Shown here piece by piece: positions 7,992-13,926 of a stretch of DNA of 13,926 bases. The translations under genes and the position numbers were made by a program. The notes beneath the pieces are model-generated. The model worked only from the letters and a program-made list of their open reading frames with translations. It had not been told where the DNA came from and searched no databases. This DNA comes from Salinisphaera sp. UBA1666 (GTDB lineage Bacteria > Pseudomonadota > Gammaproteobacteria > Nevskiales > Salinisphaeraceae): positions 1 through 13,926 of the forward strand of contig DCKU01000099.1 of the NCBI GenBank assembly GCA_002320455.1, read 5' to 3'. Positions within the stretch are counted from its first letter, which is position 1; each line of letters begins with the position of its first letter.

Positions 7992-9514
7992 TCGACGCCG
8001 GCCACGGCGGGCCGGCGATTAAACCAGGGGACGGCGCGCTCGAGCTGACCGGCCAGCTGGAACAGCAGCGTCTCGCCGCCCGGCTGGGCCACGAACTGGC
8101 TGCCCAGCGGCAGGCCGTTTGCACACCAATGCAGCGGCACCGACATGGCCGGCACCCCGGCCAGATTGGCCAGCTGGGTGAAGGGCACCGGCGCCAAATT
8201 GTCCTCGGCCAGACGGTCGACGATGCCGCTGGCGACCAGCAGGCGACTGGTCGGCAGTTTGAGCACCAGCGGCAGCACGGCCTGCAGCACGCGCGGTGTA
8301 TCCATGGCGCCGATCGCGACCGGCGGTGCGCCCAGGCTGGGCGTCAGCAGCAGGTCGTAGCGGGTGTGGAAATCGGCCAGCCCGCGGCGATAGTCGCGCC
8401 AGCGCTCGTGCATGAGGGCGTATTCGACCGCCGTGAACGCACGGCCGACGTGGGCCATGGCACGCGTATCTAGCTCGAAGTCGGAGGGTGCTGCGCCGGT
8501 CTGTGCGCCCAGCTCGGTCAGCGCACCGGCCATGCGGACATACCAGGTCATCAAGAAGTCACGGGCCAGCTGGCGGCCGTCCAGAGCCGGGGCAGCGCGT
8601 TCGACGTGATGGCCGAGGGCGGTCAGGTGGGCCGCCGTGGTCTCTAGACAGGCATGTGCTTCGGCGTGGAGCGGGGTGCCCAGCGGCGAGACATCCTGCA
8701 GGCCTATTCGCAGAGGCTTCGGGTCGCGCTCGGCGGCCTGGCGATAGGGGATCTCCGGGGCCGCCAGTTTGGCGATCGCGCCGGGCTCGTAGCCGGCCAC
8801 GGCGTCTAGCATGGCGGCACTATCGCGCACCGAGCGGCTGATGACGTGGTCGGTGGCGATGCCATGGGCCTGATCGGTGAAATGTGGCCCAGCCGGCACC
8901 CGGGCCCGACCCGGCTTGAGCCCGAACAGCCCGCAGCAGGCCGCGGGAATACGAATCGAGCCGCCGCCGTCGTTGGCCCCGGCCATGGGCACAATACCTG
9001 CCGCCACGGCCGCTGCAGCGCCGCCCGAGGAGCCACCTGGCGTATGCGACAGATGCCAGGGATTGCGCGTGGCGCCGTTGATGCGCGGCTCGGTCACCCC
9101 CTTGGCGCCCAGCTCCGGTGTATTGGACTTGCCGATCACGTTGACGCCCGCGGCCAGAAAGCGTTGCGTGATCTCGGCGTGTTCGGCCGGCCGAAAATCG
9201 GCGCGCGCCAGGGCAGCACTCCCGTAGGTGCTACGCACCCCGGCATAGTCCTGGAACAGATCCTTGAGCAAAAACGGCACGCCGGCGAATACGTTATCGA
9301 CAGAGGCGCCATCGACAGAGGCGCCGTCGACGGGGGTGGCGGCACGGTCGGCGGCGATGTCGTCCATGCGGGTCACGATGCTGTTGATCGTCGGATCGAC
9401 CGCGTCGGCGCGCGCAAGGGCCGTTGTCAAAAGCGCGTTCGCATCGGTATCGCCGCGGGCAATCGCCTGGGCCAGGCCCAGGGCGTCGTGGCGGACATAA
9501 TCGTTGAAGTGCAT
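7988..9514 (-). CDS. Amidase-signature family hydrolase
   Basis: A 508-residue amidase-signature enzyme with the Ser-cisSer-Lys catalytic triad. The general-base lysine is K84 (in VPFLLKDL), the cis serine S162 (in GGSSGG), and the nucleophile S186 (in NDGGGSIRIP). The 24-residue gap between the serines equals that in GatA and FAAH. The NDGGGSIRIPA form, the Cys-Cys-Gly-Leu-Phe-Gly-Leu-Lys-Pro continuation and the C-terminal MSVPLHW...GLPLGSQFV segment recall the clade often annotated as 6-aminohexanoate cyclic-dimer hydrolase (NylA-like), but the true substrate cannot be told. It is not GatA: no gatB or gatC is nearby. The start MHFNDYVRHDALGLA is the family N-terminus; upstream in-frame ATGs run into the divergent pcnB leader and give a Cys/Arg-rich peptide. 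It is a single gene, convergent with lptG and divergent from pcnB. A 15-bp tandem repeat inserts extra residues near 62-73. No signal peptide is evident. Confidence 0.93.
   Translation of the reverse strand: MHFNDYVRHDALGLAQAIARGDTDANALLTTALARADAVDPTINSIVTRMDDIAADRAATPVDGASVDGASVDNVFAGVPFLLKDLFQDYAGVRSTYGSAALARADFRPAEHAEITQRFLAAGVNVIGKSNTPELGAKGVTEPRINGATRNPWHLSHTPGGSSGGAAAAVAAGIVPMAGANDGGGSIRIPAACCGLFGLKPGRARVPAGPHFTDQAHGIATDHVISRSVRDSAAMLDAVAGYEPGAIAKLAAPEIPYRQAAERDPKPLRIGLQDVSPLGTPLHAEAHACLETTAAHLTALGHHVERAAPALDGRQLARDFLMTWYVRMAGALTELGAQTGAAPSDFELDTRAMAHVGRAFTAVEYALMHERWRDYRRGLADFHTRYDLLLTPSLGAPPVAIGAMDTPRVLQAVLPLVLKLPTSRLLVASGIVDRLAEDNLAPVPFTQLANLAGVPAMSVPLHWCANGLPLGSQFVAQPGGETLLFQLAGQLERAVPWFNRRPAVAGVD
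7996..8017. terminator. GC-rich hairpin at the lptG/amidase junction, possible bidirectional terminator
   Basis: Perfect 8-base arms CGCCGGCC (7996-8003) and GGCCGGCG (8010-8017) flank a 6-base loop. The hairpin starts 5 bases after the lptG stop and lies within the last codons of the amidase gene. On the plus strand no U-run follows. On the minus strand the downstream GATTAATTT is moderately U-rich. It is the only terminator-like structure between the two convergent genes. Confidence 0.35.
9296..9340 (-). repeat. 15-bp tandem repeat inside the amidase gene
   Basis: Two perfect 15-bp copies (9296-9310 and 9311-9325, ATCGACAGAGGCGCC on the plus strand) are followed by a degenerate third (9326-9340). 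In the protein they read GASVD-GASVD, in a loop between the N-terminal helix region and the strand leading to the catalytic lysine. The unit is a multiple of three, so copy-number change keeps the frame. Confidence 0.85.
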
Positions 9515-9659
9515 ACGATCCGGCGGCGCCGAGAAGAGCTTACAGGGCGAGACTAGCGTGTCTGTGCGTGTCGTTGCGAGACGCGTGCGTACGCGCGGGC
9601 GGCGACAACATGTAAACTTGGCAGCGCTTTTTTCAGTCAGAAGCCATCGGGGCAGATTC
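9515..9659. promoter_or_regulatory. Divergent amidase-pcnB intergenic region
   Basis: About 145 bp separate the amidase ATG from the proposed pcnB start. The stretch around 9607-9662 is AT-richer than its surroundings and contains TGTAAACTT and a run of six T (9628-9633 region). An 8-bp palindrome GCGTACGC lies at 9587-9594. I found no confident sigma-70 pair in either direction. In the pcnB frame this stretch has AGA and other low-GC third positions unlike the gene body, so it is more likely untranslated leader than coding. Confidence 0.35.
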
Positions 9660-10973
9660 ATTAACGAACTCAAGGTCATCGAGGCGCGGGAGCACGGCAT
9701 CACGCGCGATCATCTGTCCGAGGCCGCGCTCGCGGTGCTCGACGGTCTAAACGACGCCGGTTATCGCGCCTGCCTGGTCGGCGGCGCGGTGCGCGATCTG
9801 CTGCTGGGCGTCCAGCCCAAGGATTTCGACGTCGCCACCGACGCCGAGCCCGAGGCCGTGGTCGAGGTGTTCGGCCGCAAGGCACGCCTGATCGGTCGGC
9901 GTTTCCAGATCTGTCACGTACGCTTCGGGCGTGAAATCATCGAGGTCTCGACCTTCCGGGCCGACCCGGGCACCGCCGACGACGAGGACGACACCCGCGA
10001 GATCGACGACGCCGGGCGCGTGCTGCGCGATAACGTATTCGGCTCGATCGCCGAGGATGCCAGGCGTCGAGATTTCGCGATCAACGGGCTGTACTGGGAC
10101 GTGGCCGACGGCTGTGTCTATGACTACGTGGGCGCGGCTGATGATGTGGCGGCGCACCGGCTGCGCCTGATCGGCGATGCGCGGGTGCGCTATCGCGAGG
10201 ACCCGGTGCGCATGATTCGGGCGGTGCGTATCGCCTCCAAGCTGGGTCTGACCATCGAGGCCGAGGCCGAGCCGCCGGCGGATATGGTCGAGCTGCTGGC
10301 TGACGTGCCGGCCGCGCGCCTGTTCGATGAAGTCTTGAAGCTGCTCATGCACCCGTCGGGCCTGGCCGTATTCGATGCGCTTCGTCACTATGATCTGTTC
10401 CGGCCGATGTTTCCGCAGACGCACGAGGTATTGCTCTCGGACACGGGGGCTGCCAGCGAGGCGTTGATCAAGACCGCGATTGCCAATACCGCAGCGCGCA
10501 TCGAGGCCGGCAAGCCGGTCACGCCGGCGTTTATCTTTGCAGCACTGTTGTGGCCGGCCGTGCGCGAACGCGCGGCCGATCTGGAGCGTGAAGGCATGCC
10601 GGCCTCGCCGGCGCTGTCCAGTGCCCAGTCCAGCGTGGTGTCGGCGCAGGTCCAACGGGTGGCGATCCCCAAGCGCTTTTCGATCCCGATGCGCGAGATT
10701 TGGCAGCTTCAGCCGCGCTTCCACAAGCGTCGCGGACGCGCGCCTAATCGCCTCATCCCGCACCCGCGATTCCGCGCGGCGTATGATTTTCTCTTGCTGC
10801 GGGCCGAGGCGGGCGAGGTCGAGCAGGATCTGGCCGATTGGTGGACCGTGATCCAGGACGACCCGGCCACGCCGGCTCCGGCGTCGGGTACCGGCATGAA
10901 AAAACGCAAGCGCCGCGGCGGACGTCGGCGTCGGCTGCGAGACAACGACGAGTCGCCGGCTGGCGACGAATGA
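9660..10973 (+). CDS. pcnB: Poly(A) polymerase I, probable ATT start
   Basis: A class II nucleotidyltransferase-superfamily poly(A) polymerase that adds A-tails to RNA 3' ends and promotes decay. Numbered from ATT as residue 1 (437 residues): the head domain has LVGGAVRDLLLG (39-50) and catalytic D55 and D57 in KDFDVAT, with the third aspartate D138 in RRDFAIN. The neck has YREDPVRMIRAVRIASKLG (178-196). The body carries the PAARLFDEVLKLL and IPKRFS segments that distinguish PcnB from CCA-adding enzymes. The tail is very basic (KKRKRRGGRRRR), as in other PcnB. No ATG, GTG or TTG sits where homologues begin. In-frame options upstream are ATG 9504 (overlaps the amidase start), GTG 9558 and TTG 9618. 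ATT at 9660, preceded by GGGG at 9649-9652, best fits codon use, and E. coli pcnB starts at AUU. The gene is certain, the start about even odds. Its stop overlaps the folK ATG. Confidence 0.93.
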   Translation: MNELKVIEAREHGITRDHLSEAALAVLDGLNDAGYRACLVGGAVRDLLLGVQPKDFDVATDAEPEAVVEVFGRKARLIGRRFQICHVRFGREIIEVSTFRADPGTADDEDDTREIDDAGRVLRDNVFGSIAEDARRRDFAINGLYWDVADGCVYDYVGAADDVAAHRLRLIGDARVRYREDPVRMIRAVRIASKLGLTIEAEAEPPADMVELLADVPAARLFDEVLKLLMHPSGLAVFDALRHYDLFRPMFPQTHEVLLSDTGAASEALIKTAIANTAARIEAGKPVTPAFIFAALLWPAVRERAADLEREGMPASPALSSAQSSVVSAQVQRVAIPKRFSIPMREIWQLQPRFHKRRGRAPNRLIPHPRFRAAYDFLLLRAEAGEVEQDLADWWTVIQDDPATPAPASGTGMKKRKRRGGRRRRLRDNDESPAGDE

Positions 10974-11479
10974 GCGCGTCCGCCGGCCCGCAACACGTCG
11001 CCTGGCTGTCGCTGGGCAGTAATCTCGAGTGTCCGGACCAGCAAATCCGAACGGCCAGCCGTGCGCTGGCCGCGGAGACCCGGATTCGCGTGTTGGCGAT
11101 CTCATCCTTGTATCGCACCGCGCCGGTGGGCGGCCCGGCGGATCAGCCCATGTTCTGCAACGCCGCACTCGCTGTGGCCACGGATCTGGGCCCGTACGAG
11201 CTGCTGGCCGTCTGTCAGGCGATTGAAGCCGCGCAGGGCCGCGTGCGAGACGTCCGCTGGGGCCCCCGCACGCTGGATATCGATATCATCGCCTTCGATA
11301 CGCACGCCTCCAGTGCGGCCCGGCTGACGCTTCCGCATCCTCGGGCGGCCGAGCGCGCTTTTGTATTAGTGCCGCTGGCCGAGATCGCCCCGGCGCTCAC
11401 GCTTGGCGGCCATGGTCGCGTGGTCGACTGTCTGGCCGGGCAGGATACGGGCGATATCGAACCCTGGCCGGCGTCGTGA
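10970..11479 (+). CDS. folK: 2-amino-4-hydroxy-6-hydroxymethyldihydropteridine pyrophosphokinase (HPPK)
   Basis: A 169-residue cytosolic enzyme that transfers pyrophosphate from ATP to 6-hydroxymethyl-dihydropterin, the step before dihydropteroate synthase in folate synthesis. The N-terminal AWLSLGSNL (11-19) is the family's first strand and loop. Then come SSLYRTAPVGGPADQPMFCN (46-64) and the PROSITE-type HPPK signature RWGPRTLDIDII (96-107), with Mg-binding D103 and D105. The LPHPRAAERAFVLVPLAEIAP segment (121-141) completes the fold. The length is normal (E. coli 159). The ATG shares four bases (ATGA) with the pcnB stop, a pcnB-folK order common in gammaproteobacteria, so translation is probably coupled. 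A longer in-frame reading from 10838 is rejected because it lies inside pcnB and lacks family similarity. Confidence 0.96.
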   Translation: MSASAGPQHVAWLSLGSNLECPDQQIRTASRALAAETRIRVLAISSLYRTAPVGGPADQPMFCNAALAVATDLGPYELLAVCQAIEAAQGRVRDVRWGPRTLDIDIIAFDTHASSAARLTLPHPRAAERAFVLVPLAEIAPALTLGGHGRVVDCLAGQDTGDIEPWPAS

Positions 11480-12114
11480 GCATCGGCTACGTCGCCATCG
11501 AAGGGCCCATCGGCGTGGGTAAGACCACGCTGGCCGACCGACTGGCCACGGATCTGGGTGCAGAGCGGCTAGTCGAGGCGCCCGAAGAGAACCCGTTTCT
11601 CGGCGACTTTTACGACAACCCGGCCGGCCATGCGCTCTCGGCCCAGCTGTTCTTCTTGCTGCAGCGGGCCCGTCAGATCGACAGCCTGCGCCAGGCCGAC
11701 TTGTTCCAGCGCGCCGGCTGTATCGCCGATTTCATGTTCGACAAAGACCCGCTTTTTGCGCGCCTGACGCTCGACGGGCACGAGTGGGCGCTCTACGACG
11801 AAATCTATACGCGCCTATCCTGGCAGGCGCCACAGCCGGACTGCGTGATCTTCATGAGTGCGCCGCTGGATATTCTCATGGCGCGTATCGCCCAGCGCGC
11901 CCGGCCCGCCGAGCACGGCCTGACGCGAGACTATCTCGCGCGCGTTGTCGACGGCTACGAGGCACTGTTTTCCCGGCGCCACGATTGCCCGGTGATACGG
12001 GTCGATGCGCAGGCACTGGATCTTGTGCATGATGCACAGGATTATGCGCGCGTCCGCGATGCGGTGGCGACGCCGACCGGCGACCGGTATTTCGGGCCGT
12101 CGGCGCCGCACTAA
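11476..12114 (+). CDS. Deoxynucleoside kinase (dNK family)
   Basis: A 212-residue P-loop kinase of the deoxynucleoside kinase family (deoxyadenosine/deoxyguanosine/deoxycytidine kinases), which phosphorylates salvaged deoxynucleosides to the 5'-monophosphate. The P-loop GPIGVGKTT is at residues 10-18. EENPFLGDFY (37-46) holds the catalytic-base glutamate region typical of the bacterial dGK/dAK type. FMFDKDPLFARL (87-98) is the substrate-site segment, and the arginine-rich LID is around 137-143 (RIAQRAR). Which base is preferred cannot be told from sequence. The start is GTG, overlapping the folK stop as GTGA; the P-loop then begins at the usual distance. Its place between folK and panB suggests shared transcription with pcnB-folK. 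The gene ends 40 bp before panB, and a promoter lies in that gap. Confidence 0.9.
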   Translation: MSIGYVAIEGPIGVGKTTLADRLATDLGAERLVEAPEENPFLGDFYDNPAGHALSAQLFFLLQRARQIDSLRQADLFQRAGCIADFMFDKDPLFARLTLDGHEWALYDEIYTRLSWQAPQPDCVIFMSAPLDILMARIAQRARPAEHGLTRDYLARVVDGYEALFSRRHDCPVIRVDAQALDLVHDAQDYARVRDAVATPTGDRYFGPSAPH

Positions 12115-12119
12115 CCGGG

Positions 12120-12147
12120 CCGACAATCAAGTTCGCAATGCTATATT
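12120..12147 (+). promoter_or_regulatory. Extended -10 promoter for panB
   Basis: TATATT (12142-12147) is preceded by TGC, giving an extended -10 (TGnTATATT, five of six bases of the -10 box). CCGACA (12120-12125) sits 16 bases upstream and matches four of six -35 bases. Transcription would begin about 6-8 bases after the -10 box, at or next to the A of the panB ATG (12155). No Shine-Dalgarno lies before that ATG, so panB mRNA from this promoter would be leaderless. Confidence 0.5.
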
Positions 12148-12154
12148 CAACGTC

Positions 12155-12991
12155 ATGAATACGAGTCCGTATCCCCACCTGCAGAAGATCGACGACAAGC
12201 CTGTGACCATTGCCGATCTGGCGGCGATGAAGGCAGCAGGTGAGAAGATCGCCTGTCTGACCGCCTACGACGCCAGCTTCGCCGCACTCGAGGATCGTGC
12301 GGGCGTGGATGTCGTGCTCGTGGGCGACAGCCTGGGCATGGTGGTCCAGGGCGAGACCAGCACCACCGGCGTGACGATCGACGACATGGTCTATCACAGC
12401 CGGATCACCGCCGCTGGCCTGTCGCGCGCGTTTCTGATGACCGATCTGTCGTTTCTGACGTATGCCACGCCGGATGCCGCACTGGCCGCTTCGCACCGGC
12501 TGATGGCCGAAGGCGGAGCGCATATGGTCAAGATCGAGGGCGGGGCCGAGTTGGTGCCGACCGTGCGTCATCTGTCGACCTATGGCGTGCCGGTCTGTGC
12601 CCACATGGGCCTGCGCCCGCAGATGGTGCACAAGCTGGGCGGTTTCAAGGTTCAGGGCCGGGATACGGCCGCCGCCGAACAGATGGTGGCCGACGCTGAA
12701 GCCCTGGTCGAGGCCGGCGCTGATATCGTGCTGCTCGAGTGCGTGCCGTCGCATCTGGGCAAAACCATCACCGAGCGCGTCTCGGTGCCGGTCATCGGCA
12801 TTGGCGCCGGTGGCGACACCGACGGCCAGATTCTGGTGGTCTACGATATTCTGGGGTTGTCGCCGGGTAAAAAGCCGCGCTTCGTCAAGAACTTCCTCGA
12901 GGGAGCGGACTCGCTGGATACCGCCACGGCCAACTATGTGGCAGCGGTCAAGGATCGGTCTTATCCCGGGCCGGAACACGGCTTCAAATAG
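12155..12991 (+). CDS. panB: 3-methyl-2-oxobutanoate hydroxymethyltransferase (ketopantoate hydroxymethyltransferase)
   Basis: A 278-residue cytosolic TIM-barrel enzyme, first committed step of pantothenate synthesis. It transfers a one-carbon unit from 5,10-methylene-tetrahydrofolate to alpha-ketoisovalerate. Residues matching the E. coli active site are D58 (in LVGDSLGM), D97 (in LMTDLSFL) and E128 (in VKIEGG), which serve Mg and substrate binding, and catalytic E195 (in LLECVPS). GGFKVQGR (162-169) and VIGIGAGGDTDGQILV (near 212-227) are other family hallmarks. It is about 14 residues longer at the N-terminus than E. coli PanB (264). The ATG at 12155 has no Shine-Dalgarno but sits just after a promoter. 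A GTG at 12203, giving MTIADLAAMK, is a possible shorter start. panC follows after only 7 bases. Its need for a folate cofactor links it to folK upstream. Confidence 0.97.
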   Translation: MNTSPYPHLQKIDDKPVTIADLAAMKAAGEKIACLTAYDASFAALEDRAGVDVVLVGDSLGMVVQGETSTTGVTIDDMVYHSRITAAGLSRAFLMTDLSFLTYATPDAALAASHRLMAEGGAHMVKIEGGAELVPTVRHLSTYGVPVCAHMGLRPQMVHKLGGFKVQGRDTAAAEQMVADAEALVEAGADIVLLECVPSHLGKTITERVSVPVIGIGAGGDTDGQILVVYDILGLSPGKKPRFVKNFLEGADSLDTATANYVAAVKDRSYPGPEHGFK

Positions 12992-12998
12992 AGCGTTT

Positions 12999-13835
12999 AT
13001 GCAGATCATCAAGACCGTCGCCGAGGCACGGACCTGGCGCGCGGCCAAGCCGCGCGTCGCGCTCGTACCCACCATGGGTAACCTGCACGCCGGGCACCTG
13101 TCGCTGGTAGCCGCGGCCCGCAAGATCGCCGATCACGTGGTCGTCAGCATCTTCGTCAACCCGCTCCAGTTCGGGCCGAACGAGGACCTGGCCAACTACC
13201 CGCGCACTTTCGAAGCCGACGTGGCGGCTCTGGAGCACGCCGGCGTCGACGCGGTCTTTGCTCCCGGCGTCGAGGAGATGTATCCGGCCGGCGGGGCGTC
13301 GGCGACCACGGTTCACGTGGCCGGCATCACCGAGATGCTCTGCGGCACCAGCCGCCCGGGACATTTCGACGGCGTGGCCACGGTGGTCACCAAGCTGTTC
13401 AACATTCTGACGCCGGACTCGGCGCTGTTCGGCGAGAAAGACTATCAACAGCTGGCCGTGGTGCGGCGTATGGCGGCCGATCTGGCGCTGCCGGTCGTGG
13501 TCGAGGGCGGGCCCACGGTGCGTGAGGCCGACGGCTTGGCCTATTCATCACGAAACGCTTATCTCACGCCCGACGAGCGCCGGCGGGCGGTCGCCCTATC
13601 GGCGGCTATCGATGATGTCTGCGCGCGTCTGGCGGCCGGACAACAGGATTTTCGCTCGCTGGAGGCCCGTGGCTGGGCGCAGCTCTCGGATGCCGGCTTC
13701 GACCCGGACTATTTCGATATCCGCGATACCGATCTCGCCCCGGCGACGCGCCAGACCACCGCGTTTCGGGTGCTGGCCGCCGGTCGACTGGGGCGCACGC
13801 GTCTGATCGACAACAAGGGTATCTCCCGGGACTGA
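12999..13835 (+). CDS. panC: Pantoate--beta-alanine ligase (pantothenate synthetase)
   Basis: A 278-residue cytosolic enzyme that activates pantoate with ATP and joins it to beta-alanine, the last step of pantothenate synthesis. It belongs to the class I tRNA-synthetase-like nucleotidyltransferase superfamily. The HIGH-type motif is HAGH at residues 30-33 (in PTMGNLHAGHLSLV). Pantoate-site residues lie in VNPLQFGPNEDL (53-64). FGEKDYQQL (144-152) and the KMSKS-equivalent YSSRNAYL (182-189) are intact. The length equals that of the family (E. coli 283). The ATG at 12999 gives the family N-terminus and lies 7 bases after the panB stop, with only a weak AGAG site, so translation probably depends on ribosomes finishing panB. 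An in-frame reading upstream within panB is not coding. panD and panE are not in the window. Confidence 0.97.
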   Translation: MQIIKTVAEARTWRAAKPRVALVPTMGNLHAGHLSLVAAARKIADHVVVSIFVNPLQFGPNEDLANYPRTFEADVAALEHAGVDAVFAPGVEEMYPAGGASATTVHVAGITEMLCGTSRPGHFDGVATVVTKLFNILTPDSALFGEKDYQQLAVVRRMAADLALPVVVEGGPTVREADGLAYSSRNAYLTPDERRRAVALSAAIDDVCARLAAGQQDFRSLEARGWAQLSDAGFDPDYFDIRDTDLAPATRQTTAFRVLAAGRLGRTRLIDNKGISRD

Positions 13836-13926
13836 GCGACCGGGTGGCACACCGATGAAAACGGTCCTATCTTTGAGGCTCGGGTTCTGGCTGGCAGAGG
13901 TATTTCTAGGGCCTGTTGAGGTTTCA
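13836..13926. other. Unassigned 3' end of the window after panC
   Basis: These 91 bases contain no recognisable gene. An ATG at 13855 opens a 24-codon frame (MKTVLSLRLGFWLAEVF...) that runs off the edge, without a Shine-Dalgarno and with poorer GC at third positions than panC; it is not the start of panD. The last 18 bases, GGGCCTGTTGAGGTTTCA after a CTA, faintly resemble IS5-family terminal repeats (compare IS903, GGCTTTGTTGA...). No terminator with a U-run is seen after panC. Confidence 0.3.

Noticed and set aside
7988..9514. Amidase as GatA of the Glu-tRNA amidotransferase
   Set aside because: No gatB or gatC is adjacent, and the NDGGGSIRIP motif and C-terminus differ from GatA (usual form SDTGGSIRQP).
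9747..11168. 473-codon open frame on the minus strand opposite pcnB and folK
   Set aside because: It is antisense to two certain genes, is rich in Arg/His/Gln/Gly as expected for the complement of GC-rich coding DNA, and shows no family motif.
12582..12998. N-terminal extension of the panC frame into panB
   Set aside because: It lies wholly inside panB in another frame and lacks PanC similarity; panC homologues begin at the ATG at 12999.
11876..13123. 415-codon open frame on the minus strand opposite the kinase, panB and panC
   Set aside because: It crosses several real genes, has His/Arg/Gln-rich shadow composition and no recognisable domain.
13825..13844. CCCGG...CCGGG inverted repeat at the panC end as a terminator
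   Set aside because: The stem is only five bases, the loop is long, and no U-run follows.
1..13926. A CRISPR array, defence cassette, prophage or other novel multi-gene system
   Set aside because: No spaced repeats, integrase, phage or defence-type genes are visible; every long gene belongs to a well-known housekeeping family except the single amidase.

Overview
This 13.9-kb window looks like ordinary chromosome from a GC-rich gammaproteobacterium. The pepA-holC-valS block divergent from lptF-lptG is the arrangement known from Escherichia and Pseudomonas. The chi subunit (holC), the LptF/LptG pair and the poly(A) polymerase all align well with gammaproteobacterial proteins. A Salinisphaera- or Halomonas-like marine lineage would fit the composition, but that is a guess. 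I see no complete mobile element, CRISPR array, rRNA or tRNA.

Layout. (1) Minus strand, 20-5621, read right to left: leucyl aminopeptidase pepA, DNA polymerase III chi subunit holC, valyl-tRNA synthetase valS, and after a 150-bp gap the membrane protein fxsA. (2) Plus strand, 5821-7991: lptF and lptG, the two membrane subunits of the LPS-exporting ABC transporter, overlapping by ATGA. (3) Minus strand, 7988-9514: an amidase-signature hydrolase of unknown substrate, convergent with lptG and overlapping it by the four bases TTAA. (4) Plus strand, about 9660-13835: pcnB (poly(A) polymerase), folK (folate synthesis), a deoxynucleoside kinase, panB and panC (pantothenate synthesis). pcnB/folK and folK/kinase overlap by four bases. 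panB has a good promoter directly in front of it. (5) The last 90 bases after panC hold no recognisable gene and may be the edge of an insertion sequence.

How the genes work together. The pcnB-folK-panBC neighbourhood links RNA 3'-end metabolism, folate and coenzyme A precursors. PanB uses a folate one-carbon donor, so folK and panB are metabolically connected. The kinase between them salvages deoxynucleosides. LptF/LptG form the inner-membrane channel of the Lpt machine with LptB, which is not in the window.

The window contains no obvious new multi-gene system. The points most worth checking are regulatory: pcnB lacks a convincing ATG/GTG/TTG start and appears to use ATT, as E. coli pcnB does; panB has an extended -10 promoter placed so that its mRNA would be leaderless; and the valS-fxsA gap carries a possible heat-shock-type promoter and a strong hairpin.
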